Shown piece by piece: positions 35,827 through 45,243 of a stretch of DNA of 64,000 nucleotides (positions are counted from its first letter, which is position 1; each line of letters opens with the position of its first letter). The stretch is taken from the NCBI GenBank assembly GCA_017308475.1, contig JAFKEU010000004.1, positions 1-64,000 on the forward strand. Direction: 5' to 3'. Both the position numbers and the translations under genes were made by a program. Source of the DNA: Alphaproteobacteria bacterium (GTDB lineage Bacteria > Pseudomonadota > Alphaproteobacteria > Micropepsales > Micropepsaceae). The notes under the pieces were generated by a model. It worked only from the letters and a program-made list of their open reading frames with translations. It searched no databases and was not told the origin of the DNA.

Positions 35827-36289
35827 GTGCCGGCGGCGGGGCGGCCCGCGCCCGCACGACGCCTGCGGGAATGACAGGACAAGATGCTGCGGAGGTTCGA
35901 CAAGCCGGATATTGCCGCGACGCTGGCGCATCTCGTGATCGGCCAGGACTTCGGCCACCGCTGCCAGTTTCCCGCATTCGGCTATCAGACAGTCCAGGAC
36001 AGCGAAACGGCGGCGTTCCGCCAGAGTCAGCCTGCGCATTTTGGCGCCCCTCCCCCTTTATCAACATGCGTGCGGCGTGCCGTGGCAGGCCGGGCGGGCA
36101 GATGCTGGAGTACGGGCGCCGTTTTCATGATTCCAGCATAAGGCGCGGCCGGCACCGGCGGATTGGCAGACGCGCGGCAATGCCGCCAAGCCCCGGGCAA
36201 AGCACGCGGAAAAAATTTCCACGGCCGTTGGACAGGCGCGGGGGGAAGCGGCGCCTGTAGCGCCGGATGGCCCGCGCAGGGCGAAATCT
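35827..36289. other. Gap of 463 bases with one possible truncated frame
   Basis: No complete gene is seen. On the minus strand an ATG at 36039 has a strong ribosome site (GGGGGAGGGG, seven bases upstream) and encodes MRRLTLAERRRFAVLDCLIA and about 35 more protein-like residues before running into repeat-like GC-rich sequence near 35880 with no stop. It may be a truncated regulator gene. The stretch 36060-36289 shows nothing I recognise apart from an AAAAAATTT patch at about 36208. Confidence 0.3.
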
Positions 36290-38647
36290 TCAGGCTGGAC
36301 GGTCCTTGCCTGGCGTCCAGCGCCAGCCCTGCACCTCGGGCATGTCCTCGCCATGCGCACTGATATAGAGCTTGTGGCGCTGCATCGTCGTCCAATACCA
36401 GTCTTCCGCCGACGTCACCCGGTCCTTAAGGCGCGGCACGCGGCGGATCGCATCCAGCGCAAGCGCATAGCGATCCAGCCCGTTCAGAACCACCATGTCA
36501 AAGGGCGTCGTGGTGGTGCCCTCTTCCTTGTAGCCATGGACATGGAAATTGTCGTGGTTGGGCCGCTTGTAGGTCAGCCGGTGGATCAGGGTGGGATAGC
36601 CGTGATAGGCGAAAATCACCGGCCGGTCCGCCGTGAACAGGCGGATGAAGTCGCCATCGTCCAGGCCGTGCGGATGCTCCTGGGGCGGCACCAGCCGCAT
36701 CAGGTCGACCACATTAACCACGCGCACTTTGATATCGGGCGCCATTTCGCGCAGCAGCGTCACCGCTGCCATCGTTTCCAGCGTCGGCACATCGCCCGCG
36801 GCAGCCAACACCACATCGGGATCATCGCCGCCATTGGAGGCCCAATCCCACGCGCCGGCGCCATCGGCGCAATGTCGCTGGGCGGCATCCATGGCCAGCC
36901 ACTGCCATTCCATCTGCTTGCCGGCCACGATGACGTTGATATAGTTGCGGCTTCTGAGACAGTGATCGGCCACCGACAGGAGGCAGTTGGCATCCGGCGG
37001 CAGGTAGATGCGCACCACATCGGGCTTCTTGTTGGCGACATGATCGATGAAACCCGGGTCCTGGTGGCTGAAGCCGTTATGGTCCTGGCGCCAGACATGG
37101 GAGGTGAGCAGATAGTTCAGCGAGGCGACGGGCGCGCGCCAGGGAATCTGCCGCGTCACCTTCAGCCATTTGGCGTGCTGGTTGACCATCGAGTCCACGA
37201 TATGGACGAATGCCTCATAGCAGGAGAAGAGACCGTGCCGGCCGGTCAGCAGATAGCCTTCCAGCCAGCCCTGGCACATATGCTCGCTGAGCACCTCCAT
37301 CACTCTTCCGTCTTGCGAAAGATCGGTGTCGTTGGGCACGGTGGCGGCCATCCATTCCTTGCCGGTCTCCTGGTACACCGCGTCAAGCCTGTTTGAGGCG
37401 GTCTCGTCAGGACCGAACAGGCGGAAATTCCTCTGTTCGCGGTTCAGCACCATCACGTCGCGGAGATATTTTCCCAGCTCGCGCGTCGCTTCCGCCTTGC
37501 ACGCACCGGGGGCGGGAACATGCACGGCATAGTCCCGATAGTCCGGCAGATGCAGCGGCACCATCCGCTCGCCGCCATTGGCGTTGGAATTCATGCCGAG
37601 GCGCCGGTGGCCGGTGGGCGCCAGCGCCGCCAGCGCGGGATCGAGACATCCTTCGGCATCGAAAAGCTCGTCCGGCCGGTAGCTGCGCAGCCAGTCCTCC
37701 AGGATTTTCAGATGCTCGGGCTTTTCCATGCCCGACACAGGGACCTGATGGGCGCGCCAGGTTCCCTCCACCGGCTTGCCATCGACCACCTTCGGGCCGG
37801 TCCAGCCCTTGGGCGTGACCAGCACGATCATCGGCCAGCGCGGACGCTCCATATTGCCGTCCACGCGCGCCGCCTTCTGGATTGCGGCAATGTCGTTCAG
37901 GCACGTCTCCAGCGTCTGCGCCATCAGCGCATGGGTGGGCATTGGATCGTCGCCTTCCACGAAATAGGGCGCATAGCCATAGCCGCGCAGAAGCTGTTCC
38001 AGTTCATCGCGGCCGATGCGCGCCAGCACGGTGGGATTGGCGATCTTGAACCCGTTCAGATGCAGGATCGGCAATACCGCGCCATCGCGTGCCGGATTGA
38101 GGAACTTGTTGGCGTGCCAGCTTGTGGCCAGGGGGCCCGTTTCGGCTTCGCCGTCACCCACCACGCAGGTGACGATCAGGTTCGGATTGTCCAGTGCCGC
38201 GCCATAGGCATGGATCAGAGAATAGCCCAGCTCGCCGCCTTCATGGATGGAGCCGGGCGTTTCGGGCGCCGCATGGCTGGGCACGCCGTAGGGCCAGGAG
38301 AATTGCCGGAACAGCCGCGACAGGCCATGGGCATTGCGCTCGATGTCGGGATAGCGCTCGGTATAGGAGCCCTCCAGCCAGGTGTTGGCGACCAGGCCCG
38401 GTCCGCCATGCCCGGGACCGGTGATCAGGATCATGTCGAGATCGCGCGCCTTTATCACGCGATTGAGATGGGCATAGATGAAGTTCAGTCCCGGGGTCGT
38501 GCCCCAATGACCCAACAGGCGCGGCTTCACGTGTTCGCGGCCGAAAGGCTGGCGCAGCAGCGGGTTGGCCTTGAGATAGATCTGGCCGACCGACAGGTAG
38601 TTGGCCGCCCGCCAATAACGGTCCAATGCCGTGAAATCCTCGCTCAT
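36290..38647 (-). CDS. xfp: Phosphoketolase (Xfp)
   Basis: Thiamine-diphosphate enzyme that splits xylulose-5-phosphate (and often fructose-6-phosphate) with phosphate to acetyl phosphate. 785 residues from [12 protein letters not shown], normal for the family. Signatures: [17 protein letters not shown] (47-63), GPGHGGPG (77-84) and the TPP site [21 protein letters not shown] (about 159-179). The C-terminal [13 protein letters not shown] block is also intact. The divergent neighbour ackA converts acetyl phosphate to acetate with ATP gain, so the two form a fermentative bypass. A FixK/FNR-like site lies 79 bases before its start. Confidence 0.95.
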   Translation of the reverse strand: MSEDFTALDRYWRAANYLSVGQIYLKANPLLRQPFGREHVKPRLLGHWGTTPGLNFIYAHLNRVIKARDLDMILITGPGHGGPGLVANTWLEGSYTERYPDIERNAHGLSRLFRQFSWPYGVPSHAAPETPGSIHEGGELGYSLIHAYGAALDNPNLIVTCVVGDGEAETGPLATSWHANKFLNPARDGAVLPILHLNGFKIANPTVLARIGRDELEQLLRGYGYAPYFVEGDDPMPTHALMAQTLETCLNDIAAIQKAARVDGNMERPRWPMIVLVTPKGWTGPKVVDGKPVEGTWRAHQVPVSGMEKPEHLKILEDWLRSYRPDELFDAEGCLDPALAALAPTGHRRLGMNSNANGGERMVPLHLPDYRDYAVHVPAPGACKAEATRELGKYLRDVMVLNREQRNFRLFGPDETASNRLDAVYQETGKEWMAATVPNDTDLSQDGRVMEVLSEHMCQGWLEGYLLTGRHGLFSCYEAFVHIVDSMVNQHAKWLKVTRQIPWRAPVASLNYLLTSHVWRQDHNGFSHQDPGFIDHVANKKPDVVRIYLPPDANCLLSVADHCLRSRNYINVIVAGKQMEWQWLAMDAAQRHCADGAGAWDWASNGGDDPDVVLAAAGDVPTLETMAAVTLLREMAPDIKVRVVNVVDLMRLVPPQEHPHGLDDGDFIRLFTADRPVIFAYHGYPTLIHRLTYKRPNHDNFHVHGYKEEGTTTTPFDMVVLNGLDRYALALDAIRRVPRLKDRVTSAEDWYWTTMQRHKLYISAHGEDMPEVQGWRWTPGKDRPA

Positions 38648-38725
38648 GTCCCGATCCCTCGCAAATGCCGCTGGAGTTTCTGCCGCAAGCAACGCAAATT
38701 CTTGTACGTCATCGTTTCGCCGGCC

Positions 38726-38739
38726 TTGAGGGGGCGCAA
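38726..38739. promoter_or_regulatory. FNR/FixK-type site before xfp
   Basis: TTGAGGGGGCGCAA fits TTG(A/C)-N6-(T/G)CAA. It lies in the 243-base divergent region between xfp and ackA, 79 bases from the xfp start, and differs at one base from the site at 56782. It would place phosphoketolase under oxygen control. Confidence 0.45.
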
Positions 38740-38764
38740 GGGTGCTGGGCAATATCCCGCGATA

Positions 38765-38800
38765 TGAACGGGATTTCACGGGTGAACGGGATTTCACGGG
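38765..38800. repeat. Perfect tandem repeat of 18 bp, two copies
   Basis: TGAACGGGATTTCACGGG occurs twice back to back (38765-38782, 38783-38800) in the xfp-ackA promoter region, 91 bases before ackA. It may be a recent duplication or a pair of regulator sites on the same helix face (the 18-bp period is a bit under two turns). Confidence 0.8.
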
Positions 38801-38890
38801 CCGGCGTTACCGAATGATCATTCTCAACGCGCGGCAGGGCGATCCGGGGCCGCGTGCCGGCGGCAATTCGGGGCAGATCGGGCATCAGGC

Positions 38891-40054
38891 ATGGGCGACG
38901 CCATCCTTACGCTGAACGGCGGTTCCTCTTCCCTCAAATTTGCACTCTTCGGCGCGCAGGCCGGGCCGCCCGCCCTGATTTGCAACGGTGCGGTGACAGG
39001 GCTGGGCGGTCAGGCGCGGTTCCGCGCCAGGGAGGCAGCGGGCGCGGTGCTGGCGGATCAGCTGCTCGAGGGTCCGTCACAGGGCGCGGCGCTGAAATTC
39101 CTGCTGTCCTGGCTGGAGAAGCGCTTTGGCGACCGGCTGATGGCCGCCGGACACCGGGTGGTACATGGCGGTCTGGAATTCACCGTGCCGACGCGTATAG
39201 ACGAAGCCGTGATGGCGGGGCTGGAGGCGCTGGTGCCGCTGGCGCCGCTGCATCAGCCGCACAATCTGGCAGCCATTCGGGCGTTGTCGGAGTTGCATCC
39301 AGACCTGCCGCAGATCGCCTGCTTCGACACGGCGTTCCATGCCGGCCAGCCGGATGTGGCCAGGCGTTTCGCCCTGCCCCGCGCGCTCCATGACGAAGGC
39401 GTACGGCGTTATGGTTTTCACGGCCTTTCCTATGAATACATCGCCGGCGTGCTTCCTGAGGTGATCGGTGATGCCGCGCGGGCGCGCGTGGTCGTCGCCC
39501 ATCTGGGCAGCGGCGCGAGCCTGTGCGCCATGCATGGCGGAAAAAGCATCGCAACCACGATGGGTTTTACCGCGCTGGACGGGCTGGTGATGGCGCGGCG
39601 CTGCGGTGCGCTCGATCCCGGCGTGGTCCTGTACCTGTTGCAGCAGAAGGGCATGGCCGCCGAGGCGGTCAGCGACATGCTCTATAACAGGTCGGGTCTT
39701 CTGGGCGTATCCGGCATCAGCGGCGACATGCGCGAGTTGCTGGAAAGCGATTCCGAAGAGGCCAGGCAGGCCATCGAGCTTTTCATCTATCGCATTTGCG
39801 CCGAGATGGGCGCGATGGCGGCAGCCCTGGGCGGGCTGGATGCGCTGGTCTTCACCGCCGGCATCGGCGAGCATGCCGCGGAAATCCGCGCCCGCGTCTG
39901 CCGCGCCGCAGGCTGGCTGGGCATTGCGCTGGATGAAGAAGCCAACCGCAATGGCGGTCCCTGCATTGCGCCGGGCAAAACCGGCGCCTGGGTCATCCCC
40001 ACCGACGAAGACCTGATGATCGCGCGCCATGTGGCAGCGCTGCTGGCATCGTGA
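38891..40054 (+). CDS. ackA: Acetate kinase AckA
   Basis: 387 residues. Converts acetyl phosphate and ADP to acetate and ATP. The ASKHA-fold phosphate-1 motif LNGGSSSLKF (8-17) and the conserved blocks GHRVVHGG (about 85-92), FDTAFH (about 144-149) and RRYGFHGLSY (about 176-185), with the active-site His in GFHGLS, are intact, as is VFTAGIGEHA (about 319-328). It diverges from xfp and shares its regulatory region. No phosphotransacetylase gene is beside it, so the acetyl phosphate is expected to come from Xfp. Confidence 0.93.
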   Translation: MGDAILTLNGGSSSLKFALFGAQAGPPALICNGAVTGLGGQARFRAREAAGAVLADQLLEGPSQGAALKFLLSWLEKRFGDRLMAAGHRVVHGGLEFTVPTRIDEAVMAGLEALVPLAPLHQPHNLAAIRALSELHPDLPQIACFDTAFHAGQPDVARRFALPRALHDEGVRRYGFHGLSYEYIAGVLPEVIGDAARARVVVAHLGSGASLCAMHGGKSIATTMGFTALDGLVMARRCGALDPGVVLYLLQQKGMAAEAVSDMLYNRSGLLGVSGISGDMRELLESDSEEARQAIELFIYRICAEMGAMAAALGGLDALVFTAGIGEHAAEIRARVCRAAGWLGIALDEEANRNGGPCIAPGKTGAWVIPTDEDLMIARHVAALLAS

Positions 40055-40120
40055 ACCATTGCCGCGGCACCCGATCTGTGTTCCAGATTGCCGCCGACAA
40101 CAACAATATGGGGCGGGGAA

Positions 40121-41080
40121 ATGCGTTTGTGGGCAGCGGCGGGTCTGGCTTTTCTGTTGACGGCGGGTACGGCAATGGCGGCCGAGCCGCGCCAGCCCGG
40201 CGAATATCCGCCGACGCAGGATTCCGTCCCGCATCCCGAAATCACCAAGGGCAAGCTGATCGGCCCGCTGGAATTCCACAGCAAGATCATCGCCAATACG
40301 GTGCGGCGCTACTGGATTTACGTGCCCGCCGGCTATGACGCCAAGGATCCGCCCAACCTTCTGGTCTTCCAGGACGGACAGCGCGCGATCAATCCCAAGG
40401 GTCCGCTGAACATTCCCGTGGTGCTGGACAATCTGATCGCCAAGGGCGACATCCCAAAAACCATCGGCGTCTTCATCACGCCGGGCAATCTGGGCACCGA
40501 GCACTATCCCGACAATCTGGGCACGGGAAATCCCAACCACCGCGCGCCGGAATATGACGCGCTGAGCGATGACTATACCCGGATGCTGATCGACGAATTG
40601 CTGCCGGAAGTCGCCAAATCCTACAAGTTCACCGACGATCCCAGGCGGCGCGCCATCGGCGGCACCAGTTCGGGCGCCATCTGTTCCTTCACCGTGGCGT
40701 GGCACCGGCCCGATGCCTTCGGCAATGTCATCAGCATGATCGGCAGCTACACCTCCATCGGCTATCACCCGGCCACCGCCGATCACCCGATGATACCGGG
40801 CGGCGATCTTTATCCCGGCCTGATCCGGCGCGAACCGATACGCCCCATGAAAATCTTCCTGCAGGACGGCACAAACGACCTGAACAACCAGTTCGGCAAT
40901 TGGCACCTGGCCAATGAACAGATGCTCTCCAGCCTGCAATGGGCCAATGCCAACGCCGACGCCAAGAAAGTTCCCGGTCCCCGATACGACATCCGCTACG
41001 AGTGGGGCGATGGGGCGCACTCCGACGTGCATGGCGGCTGGCTCTTGCCATCCATCCTGCGCTGGATGTTCGGAAAATAG
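40121..41080 (+). CDS. Secreted esterase/hydrolase of the enterochelin-esterase (esterase D-like) family
   Basis: 319 residues with a signal peptide (MRLWAAAGLAFLLTAGTAMA, cleavage about residue 20-21). The alpha/beta-hydrolase nucleophile elbow is GGTSSGAI (about 178-185), with the Ser in G-T-S-S-G, and the catalytic His is probably in GAHSDVHGG near the C-terminus. DGQRAINPKGPLNIPVVLDNLI is typical of the putative esterase (PF00756) group. The substrate is unknown. An in-frame ATG at 40088 would add 11 residues and spoil the signal peptide. It begins 66 bases after ackA. Confidence 0.8.
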   Translation: MRLWAAAGLAFLLTAGTAMAAEPRQPGEYPPTQDSVPHPEITKGKLIGPLEFHSKIIANTVRRYWIYVPAGYDAKDPPNLLVFQDGQRAINPKGPLNIPVVLDNLIAKGDIPKTIGVFITPGNLGTEHYPDNLGTGNPNHRAPEYDALSDDYTRMLIDELLPEVAKSYKFTDDPRRRAIGGTSSGAICSFTVAWHRPDAFGNVISMIGSYTSIGYHPATADHPMIPGGDLYPGLIRREPIRPMKIFLQDGTNDLNNQFGNWHLANEQMLSSLQWANANADAKKVPGPRYDIRYEWGDGAHSDVHGGWLLPSILRWMFGK

Positions 41081-41391
41081 CCATTAAGGAAATAACGCAG
41101 TATTCACGAGCCCTTAAGTCAACGCTGCAGTGCAGCATGAGCCAAACCTGCGCCTATGCAACAAATTTGCGCGCGGAACGGAATCGACACAATTAAAGAT
41201 GAATAATCCAGGGGCATAGTTCACTTTTCCCCCATGTTCGCGGTACCTTTGGGCGGGGAGGACTCGAGCGGCCAAATACAGAAGCCGCGTCCGGGGCAGC
41301 AGCGCGTTCGCGCTAGCTCGTTCCTTTTCCTCGCGTTGCGTACCGTGATCGAAGAATTGCCATCTGGCGCGTCGTGTGAGGAAGCAGTTGA
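41081..41391. other. Gap of 311 bases, promoter region of the DUF1592 cluster
   Basis: No gene found. GCTGCA-G-TGCAGC (41124-41136) is a 13-bp palindrome that could be an operator, and the AT-rich stretch near 41185-41210 (ACAATTAAAGATGAATAATCC) is a promoter candidate. The leader from there to the ATG at 41392 is long (over 150 bases) and contains no obvious structured RNA. Confidence 0.4.
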
Positions 41392-43884
41392 ATGAGTTTC
41401 AAGCAGCACAAGCATCATAACCTGGGTCGCGGCGCCGCCTTCGCCGGTGCCTTTTGCGCCTTTGCGATGGCCGCCTTTGGCAGCGCTGCCATCATGGGCC
41501 GCGCCTCGGCCGATCCGGCACCCGCCACGCCCGCCGCTGCCCGGTTCGTGCCCGCCGCAATGCCAATGGGCGCAGACGCCTCGCCCGCCGACCGCAAGGC
41601 GATGCTGACTCGTTTCTGCCAGGGCTGCCACAATGACAAGCTCAAGGTCGCGGGCTGGTCAGTGACGCCCCTCGATCCCACCAACCTCGCCGCCAATGAC
41701 GCGACGTGGGAGAAGATCCTGCGCCGCCTGAGCCTGGGTGAGATGCCGCCCAAGGGCATGCCCCGCCCGCCCAAGGCGAACATCGACGATTTCACGCACT
41801 GGTTGGCCGCCTCGCTGGATGCCAACGCCGCCGCCAATCCCAATCCCGGCCATGCCACCCTCCGGCGGATGAACCGCGCCGAATATGCCAATGCGGTACG
41901 CGATCTGCTGGGCATCGATCTCGATTTCAGCAACGAGCTGCCGATCGACGATACCGGCTATGGCTTCGACAACATCGCCGACGTGCTTACGGTTTCGCCC
42001 ACGCTGATGGACCGCTACATCAATGTGGCCGGCAAAATCAGCCGCATGGCCACCGGCCAGGCCTCGCACAGACCCACCACCGTGGACTATCGCATCCCCA
42101 AGGACCTGTTCGAGAACGGTTTCGGCGTTCCATCGTACAATGAGCGCGCCAGCGATGACCTGCCGCTGGATTCGCGCGGCGGCGGCGCCTTCAAATTCTA
42201 CGCGCCGTTCGACGCCACCTACACCATCCAGGTATTCCTGAACTCCAACACCTCGACCGAGAACGAGATCAGCGCCGACAACCGCTATGAGGTGAAGGTG
42301 CCGCTGAAGGCAGGACTGCGCACCATCGGCGCGTCGTTCCGCAAGAACCTGGCGCTGGACGAAGATCTGGTATCGCCGACCACCAAGGGCCCGCGCCCGG
42401 GCAAGCCCGAGGGCGAGCCCGTGCCGCTGCCGCTGGATATTTCCGTGGATGGCGCGCGCGTGAACACGCTGCAGGTGCCTTCCTTCGGCGTCGGTCCCAA
42501 CCTGGCCCAGGCCTTCTACCTGCGCGACGTGATGCAGATTTCCGTGGTCGGCCCCTATGACGTGAAGGGCCCGGGCGACACTCCCAGCCGCCGCAGGATA
42601 TTCATCTGCCATCCGGCAAAGGCGGCGGCAGCAGAGAATGCCTGCGCGGAGAAGATCCTGGCGAACCTGGCGCACCATGCCTATCGCCGTCCGGTGACCC
42701 AGGCCGATGTCAAGCCGCTGATGAAGATCTACCATGTCGGCCGCAATGGCGCGGATTTCGAGCATGGCATCGCCGCGGCGCTGCAGGCCGTGCTGGTTTC
42801 TCCCAACTTTCTGTTCATGACGGAAAGCGATCCGGCCGGCTCTCAGCCCGGTTCGGTGCACCGGATCAGCGACCTGGAACTGGCCACGCGCCTGTCGTTC
42901 TTCCTGTGGAGCAGCATTCCCGACGAAAAGCTTCTGTCGGCGGCCGAGCACAGGCAACTGCACGATCCGAAGGTGTTGCGCGCCCAGGTCGAACGCATGA
43001 TGGCCAATCCCAAATCCAAGGCGCTGACGAAGAATTTCGGCGGCCAGTGGCTCTACCTGCGGCGGCTGGAATACCAGAAGCCCGACCGGCGGGCCTTCCC
43101 GGGCTTCGATGTGCGCCTGCGCGAGGCGATGCTGACCGAAACCAACATGTTCTTCGATAGCATCGTGCACAACAACAGCAGCATCCTGGATTTTCTGGAT
43201 GCCGACTATACCTTCGTGAACCAGCGCCTTGCCAAGCATTACGGTATTCCCGGCGTCTACGGCACCAGCTTCCGCAAGGTGAAACTCGATCCCGCCCTGC
43301 ACCGCGGCGGCCTTCTGGGCCAGGCGTCGATCCTGACCGTGACGTCCTACAACAACCGCACCTCGGTCGTGCTGCGCGGCAAGTGGATCCTGGAAAACAT
43401 CCTGGCGGCCGCCCCGCCGCCGCCGCCGCCGAACGTGCCGCAGTTGAACGACGAGAAGAACGGCAAGACGATGACCATCCGCGAGCAGATGGAAATGCAC
43501 CGGGCCAACCCGGTCTGCGCCTCCTGCCACACCAAGATGGACCCGCTGGGCTTCAGCCTGGAGAATTTCGACGCCGTCGGCGCCTGGCGCAACGCCTATG
43601 CCGGACAGCTGGTCGATGCCTCGGCCGTGCTGCCGGACGGCACCAAGTTCGAAGGGCCGCAGGGATTGCAGGGCATTCTTCTGGCCCGCAAGCAGCAGTT
43701 CGTCGAGGCTTTCACCGAAAGGCTCATGACCTATGCGCTTGGCCGCGGGCTTGAGGCCTATGACATGCCGTCCGTCCGCGCGGTGCGCTACGCGGCCGAG
43801 AAGGACGGATACCGCATGAACGACATCATCATGGGCATCGTCACCAGCGTTCCCTTTGACATGAGAAGGACACCGGACAAATGA
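41392..43884 (+). CDS. Secreted DUF1592-type protein with two haem c sites
   Basis: 830 residues with a signal peptide (hydrophobic stretch about 13-40). Two CxxCH sites: CQGCH at 76-80 in a cytochrome-like N-terminal part and CASCH at 709-713 near the C-terminus. Between them lie the DUF1587 (RRMNRAEYANAVRDLLGIDL, about 159-178), DUF1595, DUF1592 (ELATRLSFFLWSSIPDEKLL, about 497-516) and DUF1588 (LHRGGLLGQASILTVTSYNN) domains, and DUF1585 ends the protein. The family is abundant in Planctomycetes and also in some Proteobacteria. It is predicted to be periplasmic or surface redox-linked, with no proven reaction. It is coupled to the DUF1552 gene by ATGA. Confidence 0.87.
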   Translation: MSFKQHKHHNLGRGAAFAGAFCAFAMAAFGSAAIMGRASADPAPATPAAARFVPAAMPMGADASPADRKAMLTRFCQGCHNDKLKVAGWSVTPLDPTNLAANDATWEKILRRLSLGEMPPKGMPRPPKANIDDFTHWLAASLDANAAANPNPGHATLRRMNRAEYANAVRDLLGIDLDFSNELPIDDTGYGFDNIADVLTVSPTLMDRYINVAGKISRMATGQASHRPTTVDYRIPKDLFENGFGVPSYNERASDDLPLDSRGGGAFKFYAPFDATYTIQVFLNSNTSTENEISADNRYEVKVPLKAGLRTIGASFRKNLALDEDLVSPTTKGPRPGKPEGEPVPLPLDISVDGARVNTLQVPSFGVGPNLAQAFYLRDVMQISVVGPYDVKGPGDTPSRRRIFICHPAKAAAAENACAEKILANLAHHAYRRPVTQADVKPLMKIYHVGRNGADFEHGIAAALQAVLVSPNFLFMTESDPAGSQPGSVHRISDLELATRLSFFLWSSIPDEKLLSAAEHRQLHDPKVLRAQVERMMANPKSKALTKNFGGQWLYLRRLEYQKPDRRAFPGFDVRLREAMLTETNMFFDSIVHNNSSILDFLDADYTFVNQRLAKHYGIPGVYGTSFRKVKLDPALHRGGLLGQASILTVTSYNNRTSVVLRGKWILENILAAAPPPPPPNVPQLNDEKNGKTMTIREQMEMHRANPVCASCHTKMDPLGFSLENFDAVGAWRNAYAGQLVDASAVLPDGTKFEGPQGLQGILLARKQQFVEAFTERLMTYALGRGLEAYDMPSVRAVRYAAEKDGYRMNDIIMGIVTSVPFDMRRTPDK

Positions 43885-45224
43885 TCATCACCAGAAAGCC
43901 GCTCGCCCGCCGCACCATGCTTCGCGGCATGGGCACCCTGCTCTCGCTGCCGCTGCTGGAAGCGATGATCCCCAGCGCCCGGGCCGCCGAGGAAGCCGCC
44001 CGCATCCGCAAGCGCCTTCAGGTGGTGTACATGCCCAACGGCATGGACATGGACAATTTCTTCCCAAAGGAACTGGGCGCGGATTACGTCACGCCGCCGA
44101 CCCTCAAGCCGCTGGAGCCCTATCGCCAGCATTTCGCGGTGATCAGCGGGCTGGATCATGCCCAGGCCGAGGCGCTGGGCGACGGCGCGGGCGACCATGG
44201 CCGCTGCTGCGGGTCGTACCTGACCGGCGTGCATGTCAAGAAGACCGAGGGCGCGGACCTGAAAAGCGGCGTGTCCATGGACCAGCTGGTAGCCAAGCAG
44301 TTCGGCGAGCAGACCCAGATTCCTTCGCTGGAACTGGGCCTCGATCCGCCCAGCCTCGTCGGCAGCTGCGATTCCGGGTATAGCTGTGCCTATACCAATA
44401 CCCTGTCCTGGAGGGATGCCTCCACACCGCTGCCCGTCACCACCAATCCGCGGGACGTGTTCGAGCGGCTGTTCGGCGACAGCGACAACCTGGACCCCAA
44501 GGGCCGCCTGGCCCAGATGCGGCGCCAGGCCTCGATCTTGGACTTCGTGGCCGCGGACGCCAAGCGCATGTCCGGCAACATGGGCGCGGACGACCGCAAG
44601 AAGCTGGACGAATACATGACGGCGGTGCGCGACATTGAAAAGCGCATCCAGAAGGCGGAAGCCGGCGGAGGAAATGCCGTCGCGCTGCCCAACTTCGCCC
44701 ATCCCGCCGGCATCCCCGATACGTTCGAGGAGCACGCCAAGATGATGATCGACCTGCAGGTTCTGGCCATGCAGGCCGACCTGACCCGCGTCGGCACCTT
44801 CATGGTGGGCCGCGAAGTCTCGGGCCGATCCTATCCCGAGATCGAGGTGCCCGATGCGCACCATCCGCTGAGCCATCACGGCAACGATCCGGAAAAGCTG
44901 GCCAAGCTGACCAAGATCAACACCCTTCACATGGGCCAGGTCGCCTATTTCCTGAAGCGACTGAGCGAAACCAGCGATGGCGAAGCCAAGCTGATCGACA
45001 GCACCCTGGTGCTGGCCGGCGCCAGCCTGGCCGACCCCAACCGCCACGATCATCGCAACCTGCCGACCGTCGTCGCGGGCGGCATGGTCAAGGGTGGCAC
45101 CCATATCCAGGCGGAAAAGGGTACCCCCATGACGAACATGATGCTTTCGATGATGGAAGCGCTGGGCGTCCACGAGGAAAAGCTGGGCGACTCCAATGGC
45201 CGTTACAATGCTTTCCTGGCCTGA
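43881..45224 (+). CDS. DUF1552 protein with Tat signal
   Basis: 447 residues. The N-terminus contains a twin-arginine motif, RRTMLRGMGTLLSLPLLEAM (10-29), so it should be exported folded. The DUF1552 core follows: LQVVYMPNGMDMDNFFP (about 45-61), FAVISGLDHAQAEALGDGAGDHGRC (about 84-108) and LSHHGNDPEKLAKLTKIN. The many His/Asp/Cys residues in GDGAGDHGRCC suggest metal binding, resembling sulfatase-like DUF1501 proteins, but this is inference. DUF1552 and DUF1592 proteins are almost always encoded as a pair, as here. Confidence 0.87.
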   Translation: MIITRKPLARRTMLRGMGTLLSLPLLEAMIPSARAAEEAARIRKRLQVVYMPNGMDMDNFFPKELGADYVTPPTLKPLEPYRQHFAVISGLDHAQAEALGDGAGDHGRCCGSYLTGVHVKKTEGADLKSGVSMDQLVAKQFGEQTQIPSLELGLDPPSLVGSCDSGYSCAYTNTLSWRDASTPLPVTTNPRDVFERLFGDSDNLDPKGRLAQMRRQASILDFVAADAKRMSGNMGADDRKKLDEYMTAVRDIEKRIQKAEAGGGNAVALPNFAHPAGIPDTFEEHAKMMIDLQVLAMQADLTRVGTFMVGREVSGRSYPEIEVPDAHHPLSHHGNDPEKLAKLTKINTLHMGQVAYFLKRLSETSDGEAKLIDSTLVLAGASLADPNRHDHRNLPTVVAGGMVKGGTHIQAEKGTPMTNMMLSMMEALGVHEEKLGDSNGRYNAFLA

Positions 45225-45243
45225 CTGACGGAGCTTTGCCGGT

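Noticed and set aside
32339..36289. Programmed frameshift in the ABC ATPase
   Set aside because: There is no slippery heptamer or downstream structure, and residues of the H-loop are missing as well, so deletion explains it better than recoding.
41659..43530. A 623-codon minus-strand frame opposite the DUF1592 gene
   Set aside because: It is a shadow frame rich in Gly/His/Arg. The plus-strand protein carries haem sites and five domains in order.
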